Source: JAXDMK01 sp963790325
GTDB lineage: Bacteria > Actinomycetota > Acidimicrobiia > Acidimicrobiales > AC-14
NCBI GenBank assembly: GCA_963790325.1
Contig: CAWBNY010000002.1
Coordinates: forward strand, 62,001 to 126,000
Direction: 5' to 3'
Length of the DNA: 64,000 bases
Every line of letters begins with the position of its first letter. Within the stretch, counting starts at the first letter, position 1. Made by a program: the position numbers and the translations under genes. The notes beneath the pieces were generated by a model. It searched no databases and was not told the origin of the DNA. It was given only the letters and a program-made list of their open reading frames with translations. Of this stretch, positions 42,371-51,746 are shown in pieces.

Positions 42371-43521
42371 GGGACGACCCGGCCGTTCCTGACGACGGTG
42401 TGCACCAGGGGCATGCCCGGCCGGTAGCCGAGGTCGGCCCATCGGTCGGTGTCGAGGACCACCAGGTCGGCCCGCGCCCCCGGTCGGAGGTGGCCGATGT
42501 CGTCCCGCCCGAGGGCGGCGGCCCCGCCTTCGGTGGCCGCCCGCACCGCCTCGTCCGGGCTCAGCCCGTAGGCGCTGCACGCCAGCCCGATCACGAACGG
42601 CATCGACGTGGTGTTCGACGTGCCCGGGTTGCAGTCGGTGGCCAGAGCCAGGGTGACCCCGAGGCGAGCCAGCATCCGGGCCGGGGCGTAGGCGGAGCGC
42701 AGGCCGAACGACGTGGCCGGCAGGAGGACGGCGACCACGCCGGCATCGGCCAGGGCCCGGGCGTCGGCCTCGTCGGCGTGGACCAGATGGTCGGCCGAGA
42801 GGCATCCGACCGACGCCGCCAGCCGGGCCCCGCCGGTGTGGGCCAGCTCCTCGGCGTGGATGCGGGGGGCGAGCCCGTGGCCCACGCCCGCCTCCAGCAC
42901 CCGCCGGGCCTGCTCCACGGTGAGGGCGCCCTCGTCGCAGAAGGCGTCGCAGCTCACCGCCAGCGGAGCGCAGGCGGGCAGCATCTCCTCCACCACCAGG
43001 TCGAGGTAATCGGCGTCGGGGGCCAGGTGGGCCCCGAGGAAGGTCGGGACCAGCTCCGCCGCGGTCCGCGCCCCCGCCGCCGCCACCGCCTCCAGCAGCC
43101 GCCGCTCGTGGGCGGTGTCGAGCCCGTAGCCCGACTTGACCTCGATGGTGGTGGTGCCGGTCGACAGGGCCCCGTCGGCCCGGGCCACCACCCCGTCCAC
43201 CAGCTCCTCGAACGTTGCCGCCCGGGTGGCGGCGACGGTCCGCATGATCCCGCCGGCGGCGTAGGGGCGCCCCGCCAGCCGGGCCACGAACTCGTCGCAC
43301 CGGTCGCCGGCGAAGACGAGGTGGGTGTGGGCGTCGACGAAGCCGGGGATCACCGCCCGCCCGCCGGCATCGAGCTCGGGCCGGTCGACGTCGACCTCCC
43401 GATCGGCCACCACCCGCTCGACCACCCCGGCCCGCACCACGACAGCCAGCGGGCCGTCGTCGGGGTACCCGAACACCCGCCCCGCCCGCCGCACGACGAG
43501 ATCGCCCACCTGGTCTTTCAT
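42367..43521 (-). CDS. hutI: imidazolonepropionase
   Basis: Zn/Fe amidohydrolase that opens 4-imidazolone-5-propionate to formiminoglutamate. Motifs VIPGFVDAHTHLVFAG (metal His pair), GTTTIEVKSGYGLD, PTFLGAHLAP, IHAEELAH, SADHLVHA and LATDCNPGTSNTTSMPFVIGLAC (metal Asp) cover the family. Length 384 is normal. The ATG overlaps the hutU stop by 4 bases and its stop overlaps the hutG start. Confidence 0.95.
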   Translation of the reverse strand: MKDQVGDLVVRRAGRVFGYPDDGPLAVVVRAGVVERVVADREVDVDRPELDAGGRAVIPGFVDAHTHLVFAGDRCDEFVARLAGRPYAAGGIMRTVAATRAATFEELVDGVVARADGALSTGTTTIEVKSGYGLDTAHERRLLEAVAAAGARTAAELVPTFLGAHLAPDADYLDLVVEEMLPACAPLAVSCDAFCDEGALTVEQARRVLEAGVGHGLAPRIHAEELAHTGGARLAASVGCLSADHLVHADEADARALADAGVVAVLLPATSFGLRSAYAPARMLARLGVTLALATDCNPGTSNTTSMPFVIGLACSAYGLSPDEAVRAATEGGAAALGRDDIGHLRPGARADLVVLDTDRWADLGYRPGMPLVHTVVRNGRVVP

Positions 43522-45155
43522 CCGGGCATCGGCACCCGCACGCCTCGCTCGGCCGCCACCTCACGGGCCCGGTCGTAGCCGGCGTCGGCGTGGCGCATGA
43601 CCCCGGTTGCGGGGTCGTTCCACAGCATCAGCTCGGCCCGGCGGGCGCCGTCGGGCGTCCCGTCCACCACCAGCTGGGCCCCGGCGTGGATCGACTTGCC
43701 CATCCCGACGCCCCCGCCGTGGTGGACCGCCACCCACGACGCCCCCGAGGCGGTGTTGAGCAGGGCGTTGAGGATGGGCCAGTCGGCGATGGCGTCGGAC
43801 CCGTCGTTCATCGCCTCCGTCTCCCGGTAGGGCGACGCCACCGATCCCGCGTCGAGGTGGTCGCGGCCGATCACGATGGGCGCCTTCACGTCGCCCCGGT
43901 GAACCAGGTCGTTGAACAGCGCCCCGGCCCGGTCCCGCTCGCCCAGCCCCAGCCAGCAGATGCGGGCCGGCAGGCCTTGGAACTTCACCCGGGACGGCGC
44001 CAGCGCCAGCCACCGCTGCAACAGCGGGTCGTCGGGGAAGGCGGCCGCCACCGCGGCGTCGGTCACCGCGATGTCGGCCGGGTCGCCGGACAGGGCCACC
44101 CACCGGAACGGCCCCTTCCCCTCGCAGAACAGCGGCCGCAGGTAGGCGGGGACGAAACCGGGGTACTCGAAGGCGTCGGCGAACCCGCCCGCCCGGGCCT
44201 CGCCCCGCAGGTTGTTCCCGTAGTCGAATACGACCGCGCCCGCCCGGAGGAAGCCCACCATCGCCTCGCAGTGGGCGGCCATCGCGGCCCGGGCCCGCCG
44301 GACGTAGTCGTCGGGCTGAGCCGCCCGCAGCGCCACCGCCTCCTCCAGCGACAACCCGTCGGGGACGTAGCCGTGCAAGGGGTCGTGGGCCGACGTCTGG
44401 TCGGTGACCACGTCCGGCTCGAAGCCGGCGGTCAGCAGCGCCGGGAAGGCATCGGCGGCGTTGGCCACCACCCCCACCGACAGGGCCCGTCCCTCCCGAG
44501 CGGCGGCCCGTGCCAGGCGGACCCCGTCCTCCAGCGAGGACGCCCGCTCGTCCAGATACCCCTCGGCCCGCCGCCGCTCCACCCGGGCCGGGTCGACGTC
44601 GAGGCACAGCGCCACCCCGCCGTTCATGGTCACCGCCAGGGGTTGGGCCCCGCCCATCCCCCCGAGCCCGGCCGTGAGCACGATCCGGCCCGCCCACGAC
44701 CCGCCGAAGTGGGCGTCGGCCACCGCCGCGAACGTCTGGAACGTGCCCTGGAGTATCCCCTGGGTCCCGATGTAGATCCACGACCCGGCCGTCATCTGCC
44801 CGTAGGCCGTCAGCCCCAACGCCTCCAGCCGCCAGAAGTCGTCCCAGGTGGCCCAGTCGGGGACGAGCAGGGAGTTGGCCAGGAGGACCCGGGGCGCCAT
44901 CGGATGGGTCCGGAACACCCCCACCGGCTTGCCCGACTGCACCAGCAGGGTCTGGTCGTCGTCGAGCGCGGTCAGCTCCCGGACGATGGCGTGGAACGCC
45001 TCCCACGACCGGGCCGCCTTGCCCCGCCCGCCGTAGACGACCAGGTCCTCCGGGCGCTCGGCCACCTCCGGGTCGAGGTTGTTCATCAGGCACCGCAGGG
45101 CCCCCTCCTGGGCCCAGCCCCGGCACGTGCGGTCGGGACCGCGGGGCGCCCGCAC
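43518..45155 (-). CDS. hutU: urocanate hydratase
   Basis: NAD-dependent enzyme converting urocanate to imidazolonepropionate. CLMNNLDPEVAERPEDLVVYGGRGKAARSW, QSGKPVGVFRTHPMAPRVLLANSLLVPDWATWD, GQMTAGSWIYIGTQGILQGT and SGDPADI are signature stretches; NAD-binding GLGGMGGAQPLA is intact. 545 residues. The GTG at 45155 lies 1 base after the hutH stop. Confidence 0.96.
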   Translation of the reverse strand: MRAPRGPDRTCRGWAQEGALRCLMNNLDPEVAERPEDLVVYGGRGKAARSWEAFHAIVRELTALDDDQTLLVQSGKPVGVFRTHPMAPRVLLANSLLVPDWATWDDFWRLEALGLTAYGQMTAGSWIYIGTQGILQGTFQTFAAVADAHFGGSWAGRIVLTAGLGGMGGAQPLAVTMNGGVALCLDVDPARVERRRAEGYLDERASSLEDGVRLARAAAREGRALSVGVVANAADAFPALLTAGFEPDVVTDQTSAHDPLHGYVPDGLSLEEAVALRAAQPDDYVRRARAAMAAHCEAMVGFLRAGAVVFDYGNNLRGEARAGGFADAFEYPGFVPAYLRPLFCEGKGPFRWVALSGDPADIAVTDAAVAAAFPDDPLLQRWLALAPSRVKFQGLPARICWLGLGERDRAGALFNDLVHRGDVKAPIVIGRDHLDAGSVASPYRETEAMNDGSDAIADWPILNALLNTASGASWVAVHHGGGVGMGKSIHAGAQLVVDGTPDGARRAELMLWNDPATGVMRHADAGYDRAREVAAERGVRVPMPG

Positions 45156-45156
45156 G

Positions 45157-46671
45157 TCAGTCCAGCTCCACCGGCAGCGAGCGCAGGATTTCGCCCCTCC
45201 GGACGAGGCCCTCGGCCGCGGCCAGGTCGGGGGCGAGGAAGCGGTCGACGTCCATGCGGGGGACGTGCCGGCGCAGGCAGGCGATGGCCGCCCCGGTGGC
45301 CGGCGCCGGCGGCAGGCCCCGCAGCTCCACCGCCTCGGCCGCGCACACCAGCTCGATGGCGACCACCCGCATGGCGTCGGTGACGGCCGCCCGCAACGAC
45401 AGGCAGGCGTTCCATCCCATCGATACGTGGTCCTCCTGCCCGGCCGACGTGGACACGGTGTCGCACGAGGCGGGAGCGGCCAGGCCCCGTAGCCGGTTGA
45501 CCAGGGCCGCCGCCGTGTAGTGGGCCAGCATGAAGCCCGAGTTGACCCCCGCCTCGGGCGCCAGGAACGGGGGGAGCCCGTCGGAGCGGGTGGGGTCCAT
45601 GAGCCGGTCGACCCGCCGCTCGACGATCGAGGCCAGGTCGGCCAGGGCGATGGTGGCGAAGTCGGCCGCGTAGGCCAACGGCTGGCCGTGGAAGTTCCCG
45701 GTCGAGACCACGTCGCCGGTGTCGGGGAAGACCACCGGGTTGTCGGTTACCGCGGCCAGCTCCACCTGCACCACCCGCCGGCACCACTCGACCACTTCCC
45801 GGGCCGCCCCGTGGACCTGGGGCGCGCACCGCAGGGAGTAGGCGTCCTGCACCGCGTGGTCGCCGGCCCGGTGGGAGGCCACGATCGGCGACCCCGCCAG
45901 CAGCCGGCGGAGGTTGGCCGCGCTGGCCGCCTGCCCGGCGTGGGGCCGCAACGCCTGGATGCGGGCCGCGAAGGGGGCGTCGGTGCCCCGCAGGGCCTCC
46001 ACGCTCAGGGCGCAGGTCACGTCCGCCGTGCGCAGGACGACGTCGAGGTCGGCCAGGGCCAGGCACAGGTGGGCGAGCATCCCCTCGGTGCCGTTGAGCA
46101 GGGCCAACCCCTCCTTGGCCTCCAGCCGGATCGGCTCCACCTCGGGTCCGACATCCACCCGGCGGCCGTCGACGTCGAGCACCCACCCGTTGCCGAGGAG
46201 GACGATGGCGGCGTGGGCCAGGGGCGCCAGGTCGCCCGACGCGCCCAGCGACCCCAGCTCGGGGACGGCCGGGGTGATACCCGCGTTGAGCAGCTCGACG
46301 ATCGACCGCACCAGGAGGGGCCGCACGCCCGACGACCCGGCGGCCAGGGTCCGGGCCTTGAGCAGCTGCATGGCCCGCACCACCTCCCGGTCGACATCGG
46401 GCCCCATGCCGGCGGCGTGGCTCTGGACCAGGGCGTACTGCACCCGGGCCACCTCGTCGGCCGGGATGGGGGTCGACGCCAGGGCGCCGAAGCCGGTGGT
46501 GACCCCGTAGACGGTCCGCCCCTCGTCGACCGCCGCCTCCACCACCGCCCGTGACGGCCCCATGACCGCGTCGAGGTCACGGGCGACCTCCACGGGGGCT
46601 CCGCCGCGGGCCACCGCCACCACGTCCGCCACCGACAGCGGCTCCCGTCCGACGACGACCACGCCCGCCAT
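45157..46671 (-). CDS. hutH: histidine ammonia-lyase
   Basis: Removes ammonia from L-histidine to give urocanate. The Ala144-Ser145-Gly146 triad that forms the MIO cofactor is in GSLGASGDLAPLAHAAI; VYGVTTGFGALAS and VSMGWNACLSLRAA also fit. 504 residues. First gene of the hut operon; a TATCGC -10-like box lies on the minus strand about 40 bases before the start, divergent from the glpX promoter. No hut regulator gene is nearby. Confidence 0.95.
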   Translation of the reverse strand: MAGVVVVGREPLSVADVVAVARGGAPVEVARDLDAVMGPSRAVVEAAVDEGRTVYGVTTGFGALASTPIPADEVARVQYALVQSHAAGMGPDVDREVVRAMQLLKARTLAAGSSGVRPLLVRSIVELLNAGITPAVPELGSLGASGDLAPLAHAAIVLLGNGWVLDVDGRRVDVGPEVEPIRLEAKEGLALLNGTEGMLAHLCLALADLDVVLRTADVTCALSVEALRGTDAPFAARIQALRPHAGQAASAANLRRLLAGSPIVASHRAGDHAVQDAYSLRCAPQVHGAAREVVEWCRRVVQVELAAVTDNPVVFPDTGDVVSTGNFHGQPLAYAADFATIALADLASIVERRVDRLMDPTRSDGLPPFLAPEAGVNSGFMLAHYTAAALVNRLRGLAAPASCDTVSTSAGQEDHVSMGWNACLSLRAAVTDAMRVVAIELVCAAEAVELRGLPPAPATGAAIACLRRHVPRMDVDRFLAPDLAAAEGLVRRGEILRSLPVELD

Positions 46672-46766
46672 TGTCGGCGCTCCCGTCGCCCTTTTGGAGC
46701 GATAGTCACCTCCCGGGTGGATTTCCGTCCGAAATGGCGGCGGGAGCCGGCGGGTAGTGTCCGGCG

Positions 46767-47729
46767 GTGACCCCCGACCGCAACCTGGCCATGGAGTTCG
46801 TGCGAGCCACCGAGGCGGGGGCCATGGCCGCCGCCAGGTGGATGGGACGGGGGGAGAAGGAGGAGGCCGACGGGGCCGCGGTGGAGGCCATGCGCCACTT
46901 CCTCAACCGCGTGGCCATGACCGGGGTGGTCGTGATCGGGGAGGGGGAGAAGGACGAGGCCCCCATGCTCTACAACGGCGAGCAGCTCGGCCTGGGCGGG
47001 TCGCCCGAGGTCGACATCGCCGTCGACCCGGTGGAGGGCACCACCCTGGCCGCCCTCGGCCGGCCCAACGCCCTGTCGGTGATCGCGGCCAGCGACCGGG
47101 GGACCATGTTCAACCCGGGACCGGCCTTCTACATGAACAAGATCGCGGTCGGAGCGGCCGCGGCCGGCTGCATCGACATCGACCGCCCCCCGGCCGACAA
47201 CATCCGGGCCGTGGCCAAGGCCCTCGGCCTGCCGGTGAGCGATGTCACCGCGGTGGTCCTCGACCGCCCCCGCCACGCCGAGCTCATCGCCCAGATCCGC
47301 GCCGCCGGCGCCCGCATCCGCCTCATCGAGCACGGCGACGTGGCCGGCGGCATCTCCACCGGCGTGCCCGACGGCGCCGGCGACATCCTCTTCGGCATCG
47401 GCGGCACCCCTGAGGGCGTCATCACCGCCGCCGCCCTCAAGTGCCTGGGGGGCGAGATGCAGGCCCGCCTGTGGCCCCAGTCCGACGAGGAACGACGGGC
47501 CATCGTCGACGCCGGCATCGACCCCGACCTGGTTCTGGGCACCCACGATCTGGTTCGGGGTGACAACTGCTTCTTCGCCTGCTCCGGCATCACCGACGGC
47601 GAGCTGTGCCGCGGCGTTCGCTACGACGCCCGCGGCGTCACCACCGAGTCACTGGTCATGCGCTCCCAGTCGGGCACCGTCCGCAGCGTCACAGCCGTGT
47701 ATCCGCCCGGGCACGCCTGGGCCCATTAG
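46767..47729 (+). CDS. glpX: class II fructose-1,6-bisphosphatase
   Basis: Gluconeogenic phosphatase making fructose-6-phosphate. NLAMEFVRATEAGAMAAARWMGRGEKEEADGAAVEAM, VVVIGEGEKDEAPML (metal Glu), VDIAVDPVEGTT and the C-terminal ESLVMRSQSGTVR match GlpX throughout; 320 residues. TAGTGT stands 6 bases before the GTG, fitting a leaderless message. It faces away from the hut operon, whose product glutamate can feed gluconeogenesis. Confidence 0.95.
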   Translation: MTPDRNLAMEFVRATEAGAMAAARWMGRGEKEEADGAAVEAMRHFLNRVAMTGVVVIGEGEKDEAPMLYNGEQLGLGGSPEVDIAVDPVEGTTLAALGRPNALSVIAASDRGTMFNPGPAFYMNKIAVGAAAAGCIDIDRPPADNIRAVAKALGLPVSDVTAVVLDRPRHAELIAQIRAAGARIRLIEHGDVAGGISTGVPDGAGDILFGIGGTPEGVITAAALKCLGGEMQARLWPQSDEERRAIVDAGIDPDLVLGTHDLVRGDNCFFACSGITDGELCRGVRYDARGVTTESLVMRSQSGTVRSVTAVYPPGHAWAH

Positions 47730-47748
47730 CTCCCGAAAGGAGAACGAC

Positions 47749-48150
47749 GTGACCGGTTGGACCGGAGACATCGAGGAGGCCACCCTCCAGAACCCCAACT
47801 TCCGGACGGTGCTGTTCACGGGGCGGAACGTGCAGCTCACGGTCATGCGCCTGGCCCCCGGCGAGGAGATCGGTGTCGAGATGCACGACGACACCGACCA
47901 GTTCCTGCGCATCGAGGAAGGCATGGCCCGCGTCACCTTCGGGCCGTCGAAGGACGAGATCACCGAGACCCACCAGCTGGAGGACGACGGGGCCGTCATC
48001 GTCCCCTGTGGGACGTGGCACAACGTGGTCAACGACGGCGACGGCGACCTCAAGCTGTACTCCCTCTATTCCCCGCCCGAGCACCCCGACGGCACCGTCC
48101 ACCGCACCAAGGCCGAGGCCGACGCCGCCGAGCGGGCAGAGCACGGGTAA
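47749..48150 (+). CDS. cupin domain protein
   Basis: 133 residues with a single cupin barrel: motif 1 GEEIGVEMHDDTDQFLRIEEGMARV and motif 2 VIVPCGTWHNVVNDGDGDLKLYSLYSPPEHPDGTVH. The metal His residues (H in EMHDD, H in TWHNV) and Glu are present. Such proteins can be isomerases or small-molecule binders; the substrate is unknown. GAAAGGAG precedes the GTG at 47749; it lies 19 bases after glpX and is probably co-transcribed. Confidence 0.85.
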   Translation: MTGWTGDIEEATLQNPNFRTVLFTGRNVQLTVMRLAPGEEIGVEMHDDTDQFLRIEEGMARVTFGPSKDEITETHQLEDDGAVIVPCGTWHNVVNDGDGDLKLYSLYSPPEHPDGTVHRTKAEADAAERAEHG

Positions 48151-48214
48151 CCGGTAGCGCGCCGCGACGGGCGGCCTCATCCGAGCGGCTGGCCCGCGTC
48201 GGCGCCCGTCGCCG

Positions 48215-49831
48215 CTACAGCGGAGGCAGCCTCTGCTGGCGCCCGATCAGGGAGACCAGCGGGTCACCCTCGGTGGCCAGGCGGTCGAGCACGGTGCGGA
48301 TCGTCCACCGGTCGGGGCGCAGCCCCTCCTCCTCCAGCTCGTCCCACCGGATGGGCACCGACACCGGTGCCCCCGCCGCCGGGCGGGCGCTGAACGGCGC
48401 CACCAGGGTCTTGTTGATCGCGTTCTGGGTGTAGTCGAGGCGGGCCAGCCCTTGGCGACGCGACGTCTCCCACTCCCAGCTGACCAGCTCGGGGACGGTG
48501 GCCCCCACCGCCCGGGACACCTTCTCCACCCACTTCCGGGTCTCCGAGAACCGGTACCCGTCGGCGATCGGCACCCAGATCTGCACCCCCCGCTTCCCGG
48601 TGACCTTGGGCATCCCTACCACGCCGAGGTGCTCCAAGGCGGTCCGGTACAGGCGGGCCAGGACGATCACGTCGTCGAAGCCCACGTTGGGTCCGGGGTC
48701 GATGTCGATGAGGGCCCACGTCGGTTGGTGGACGTCGGGGAGCCGCGACGTCCACCCGTGCAGCTCGAGGCCCCCGTAGTTGGCCATCCAGGCCAGGGCG
48801 GGGACGCTGTCGACCACGAAGTAGGTGGCGGTCTCCCCCGGGTCGGCCTCGTCGTTGTGCCAGCGGGTCAGCCACTCGGGGGCGTGGCCGGGCACCTCCT
48901 TGTGCCAGAACCCGGGCTGGTCGGCCCCGTCGGGGAACCGGTTGAGGTTGACGGGACGGTCGTAGGTGTACGGGAGCATGAACGGCGCCACCCGGGCGTG
49001 GTACCGGATCAGCTCCCGCTTGGTGATGGGCGCCTCCCCCTCCCGCCCGGGGAAGAGGACCTTGTTCAGGTTGGTGAGCTTGAGGTGGCGGCCCTGCAGC
49101 GTCCACCGGCCGGCCCCGCCCAGCCCGTCGAGGGCGGCCAGCTCGTCGGCGGTGGGCGGGTCCCATGTCGGCGGCGGCCCGCTCCCGAGGCGGACGGCGG
49201 CCTCCGCCGGGGGACGGTCGCTGTGCCACTCCACGTCCGGCGCAACGGCGACCTCGTCGTTGGTCCGCCCCGTCTTGACCGACCGGGGATGGTCCTCCGG
49301 ATCCCATCCCGCCTGGGACTGGTCGCCCTTCTTGTGGAGGAGCAGCCACTGCTTGTCGTCGTCGCCCGTCCGGACGAGGACGAACCGGCCCGCCAGCTTC
49401 GTTCCCGCCAGCTCGAAGTGGAGCTCGCCCCGGCCGATGGCGGTGGCCGGGTCGGCGTCGGCGGGACGGGAGGGGATCCACGTCCCCCAGTCCCACACGA
49501 TGACGTCGCCGCCCCCGTACTCGCCCCGGGGGATGACGCCCTCGAAGTCGAAGTACTCGATGGGGTGGTCCTCCACGTGGACGGCCAGCTGCCGGCGCCG
49601 GGGGTCGAGCGACGGCCCCTTGGGGACCGCCCAGCTGGCCAGGACCCCGTCGACCTCCAGTCGGAAGTCGTAGTGCAGCCGCCGGGCCCGGTGGCGCTGG
49701 ACCACGAAGCGCCCACCCGGTCCCCCGTCGGTGCCGCCCGCCGGCGGCGCCGTCCCGCCCGCCGGCTCGGCGGTGACCGAGAAGTCCCGCTTGGCCCGGT
49801 AGGTCTCCAGTCGCTCCCCGGGGTCGGCCAC
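48215..49831 (-). CDS. LigD-like protein with phosphoesterase and polymerase domains only
   Basis: 538 residues. N-terminal 3'-phosphoesterase domain: FVVQRHRARRLHYDFRLEVDGVLASWAVPKG, HVEDHPIEYFDFEGVIPRGEYGGGDVIVWDWG (catalytic His/Asp). C-terminal primase-polymerase domain: LTNLNKVLFPGREGEAPITKREL, NYGGLELHGWTSR, TWALIDIDPGP (catalytic Asp pair), VTGKRGVQIWVPIA. The central ATP-dependent ligase domain of LigD is absent. It would act in end-processing for non-homologous end joining; Ku and a ligase must be elsewhere. It is separate from the TIGR03086 gene by 9 bases. Confidence 0.9.
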   Translation of the reverse strand: MADPGERLETYRAKRDFSVTAEPAGGTAPPAGGTDGGPGGRFVVQRHRARRLHYDFRLEVDGVLASWAVPKGPSLDPRRRQLAVHVEDHPIEYFDFEGVIPRGEYGGGDVIVWDWGTWIPSRPADADPATAIGRGELHFELAGTKLAGRFVLVRTGDDDKQWLLLHKKGDQSQAGWDPEDHPRSVKTGRTNDEVAVAPDVEWHSDRPPAEAAVRLGSGPPPTWDPPTADELAALDGLGGAGRWTLQGRHLKLTNLNKVLFPGREGEAPITKRELIRYHARVAPFMLPYTYDRPVNLNRFPDGADQPGFWHKEVPGHAPEWLTRWHNDEADPGETATYFVVDSVPALAWMANYGGLELHGWTSRLPDVHQPTWALIDIDPGPNVGFDDVIVLARLYRTALEHLGVVGMPKVTGKRGVQIWVPIADGYRFSETRKWVEKVSRAVGATVPELVSWEWETSRRQGLARLDYTQNAINKTLVAPFSARPAAGAPVSVPIRWDELEEEGLRPDRWTIRTVLDRLATEGDPLVSLIGRQQRLPPL

Positions 49832-49840
49832 GCCGCCTTC

Positions 49841-50413
49841 CTACCCGAACGGCGACCAGGACGGATCGCGGCCGGTGCGGCCGATGAGCCGGTCGAGCAG
49901 GGGCGCCCCGTCGGGCACCGCCACCGCCGGCCCGAACAGCCCGTCGGTGCCGTCCTCGGGGAACTGGGAGACGAAGCCGAAGACGGCCTGCAGGTCGTCC
50001 TCACCCACGTCGTAGCCCTGACCCGAGGCCCGGGCCACGTCCCAGCCGTGGACGACGAGCTCGTCGAGGGCGATCAGCCCCGCCACCTCGCCCGGGAGGT
50101 CGACGCCGCCGGCCTGGGTCATCCCGGTCCACGCCGCCGGGTCACGCCAGGCGTCGGCCAGGGCGGCCAGGTCACGGGGGATGCGGGCCCGCCAGTCGGC
50201 CGGCAGGCGGGACGCCTGCCCCGATGGCGGGGTCGATCCCGTCGCCCCGCCGGCTTTGCTCGCAGCCGCGGTGAAGGCGAGGGTCATCCCACCCAGGTGC
50301 TCGATCAGGTCCCCGAGGCGATAGGCGGGGCACGGCGTGGCCCGGTCGAGCATGTCGTCGGTGACGCCACCGAGCAGGTCGGCCAGGCGGCGGGCGGCAG
50401 GTCCGAAGTCCAT
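49841..50413 (-). CDS. TIGR03086/DinB-like metal-binding protein
   Basis: About 190 residues with the mycothiol-dependent maleylpyruvate isomerase N-terminal fold: DFGPAARRLADLLGGVTDDMLDRATPCPAYRLGDLIEHLGGMTLAFTAAA (metal His of HLGG) and LIALDELVVHGWDVARASG (HxWD). Such proteins are often mycothiol-linked. GGAGCACC stands before the ATG at 50413; an ATG at 50446 is possible. It precedes the LigD-like gene on the same strand. Confidence 0.82.
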   Translation of the reverse strand: MDFGPAARRLADLLGGVTDDMLDRATPCPAYRLGDLIEHLGGMTLAFTAAASKAGGATGSTPPSGQASRLPADWRARIPRDLAALADAWRDPAAWTGMTQAGGVDLPGEVAGLIALDELVVHGWDVARASGQGYDVGEDDLQAVFGFVSQFPEDGTDGLFGPAVAVPDGAPLLDRLIGRTGRDPSWSPFG

Positions 50414-50499
50414 GGTGCTCCGACTACCGAGCCCGCCGGAACTCATCGGTCGCCGACCAGGATCCCGGAGCTCCGCATCGACATGAGCGAACCTTGGGA

Positions 50500-50856
50500 A
50501 TGCGCAATCTTGCACCGGAGATCACCAGGCAGAGGCTCCTTCTGGAGGGCTTCTACACGATCGACATCGATGGGAGCCGGGTGGAGATCTACCTCCAGGG
50601 AGTGGCGAACCATCTCGGGCTCCGAGGTTATGGGCGACCGGCGATCTTCGCCCCGGCCGGCGAGGGGAGCGAGGACAACCAAGGGTTCGACGCCTTCCTG
50701 CCCCTGATCGACTCCGGGATCTCCCTCTATGTCTGGACCCGCGCTCGGTTCGTGGCCGTCGTCCTGTTCACATGCAAAGCGTTCGACGAAGCCTCGGCGA
50801 TCGAGTTCACCAGGGCGTTCTTTCGGCTTCGGGAGCTTGAGGCGGCAGGGTTCTGA
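50500..50856 (+). CDS. AdoMet-decarboxylase-like small protein
   Basis: 118 residues. LAPEITRQRLLLEGFYTIDIDGSRVEIYLQGVANHLGLRGYG and IDSGISLYVWTRARFVAVVLFTCKAFDEASAIEFTRAFF resemble bacterial S-adenosylmethionine decarboxylase (SpeD/SpeH), which cleaves itself at a Glu-Ser bond. Here the site reads Asp-Ser-Gly and the following His is missing, while the FTC cysteine stays, so self-cleavage and activity are doubtful. ATG at 50500 or TTG at 50494. It stands alone; no polyamine genes are nearby. Confidence 0.6.
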   Translation: MRNLAPEITRQRLLLEGFYTIDIDGSRVEIYLQGVANHLGLRGYGRPAIFAPAGEGSEDNQGFDAFLPLIDSGISLYVWTRARFVAVVLFTCKAFDEASAIEFTRAFFRLRELEAAGF

Positions 50857-50894
50857 GCGAAGAGCCCTCGTCGAGGCGGTTCCCACCGGTGTGC

Positions 50895-51746
50895 TCACAC
50901 CAGTGCGTCCGACGGCTCGCTGGCCCGGATCCAGAGGACGAGGAGGGCGAGGCCGGCGCCGACATAGACGAGACCGGCCGGGATCCACATGATGACCCCC
51001 GCCAGTTGCTGGTCCTCGAGCGGGTCCAGCCCCCACGGCGCGGTCGTCTGGGCGTAGACGCCGTACCAGGATGATCCGGCGAAGGTGAGGAGGGCGGACA
51101 GGAACACGCTCTGCATGCCCATGGCGAACACCAGCAGCACGCCCCGGCCGTCGGAGAGGTGGTGCGACGGCCGGGTGTCCACGACCACGTCCCAGAACAG
51201 CACTCCCGTGGCGAGAAGGGTGAGGTGCTCGGCGACATGGAGGAGGTGGTGCTCCACGGCGGCGTCGTAAGGCACGGCTGCGTGCCAGAACCACAGAGCG
51301 CCGACATGGAGGAGCCAGACGGTTGCCGGGGAGCGCAACCAACGCAGGGTGCCCAGTGCCGGTCGCAGCCGTCGACGCCAGCGCACGGTCACGTCCCGGA
51401 TTCCTGCCGGGCTGCCGCGCACCAGGTTCGCCACGGGCCTGCTCAACGCCAGCAGGGGCGCCGCCACCAGCACCAGCAGCACGTGCTGGACCATGTGGGC
51501 GGAGGCCAATGCGCCGGAGAGAGCGTCGAGAGGCGAGACGAGGGCGAGGGCCAGGGCGGTCAGCCCGCCGAAGAAGCATCGATCGCGCCAGGCCGGGCGG
51601 GGCCGGGAGCGGCTCCCGGCCCCCCGGCGGTAGACCCAGGCAGCCAGGGCCAGGCTGCCGAGCACCACCGGCTCGAGGTTCCACGCGCTCCAGAGGTCGT
51701 GCGGCTCGACGGCCCGTCCGGCGTGGGCGAGGACCGCTGTCAGCAC
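50895..51746 (-). CDS. ctaG: cytochrome c oxidase assembly protein CtaG/Caa3-type
   Basis: 283 residues with seven helices. SAHMVQHVLLVLVAAPLLALSRPV (His motif), LLHVGALWFWHAAVPYDAAVEHHLLHVAEHLTLLATGVLFWDVVV and ASEPSDAL match the CtaG/caa3 assembly family, which delivers copper to the oxidase in Gram-positives. GTG at 51746 overlaps the upstream gene by 7 bases, fourth and last gene of the oxidase operon. Confidence 0.9.
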   Translation of the reverse strand: MLTAVLAHAGRAVEPHDLWSAWNLEPVVLGSLALAAWVYRRGAGSRSRPRPAWRDRCFFGGLTALALALVSPLDALSGALASAHMVQHVLLVLVAAPLLALSRPVANLVRGSPAGIRDVTVRWRRRLRPALGTLRWLRSPATVWLLHVGALWFWHAAVPYDAAVEHHLLHVAEHLTLLATGVLFWDVVVDTRPSHHLSDGRGVLLVFAMGMQSVFLSALLTFAGSSWYGVYAQTTAPWGLDPLEDQQLAGVIMWIPAGLVYVGAGLALLVLWIRASEPSDALV

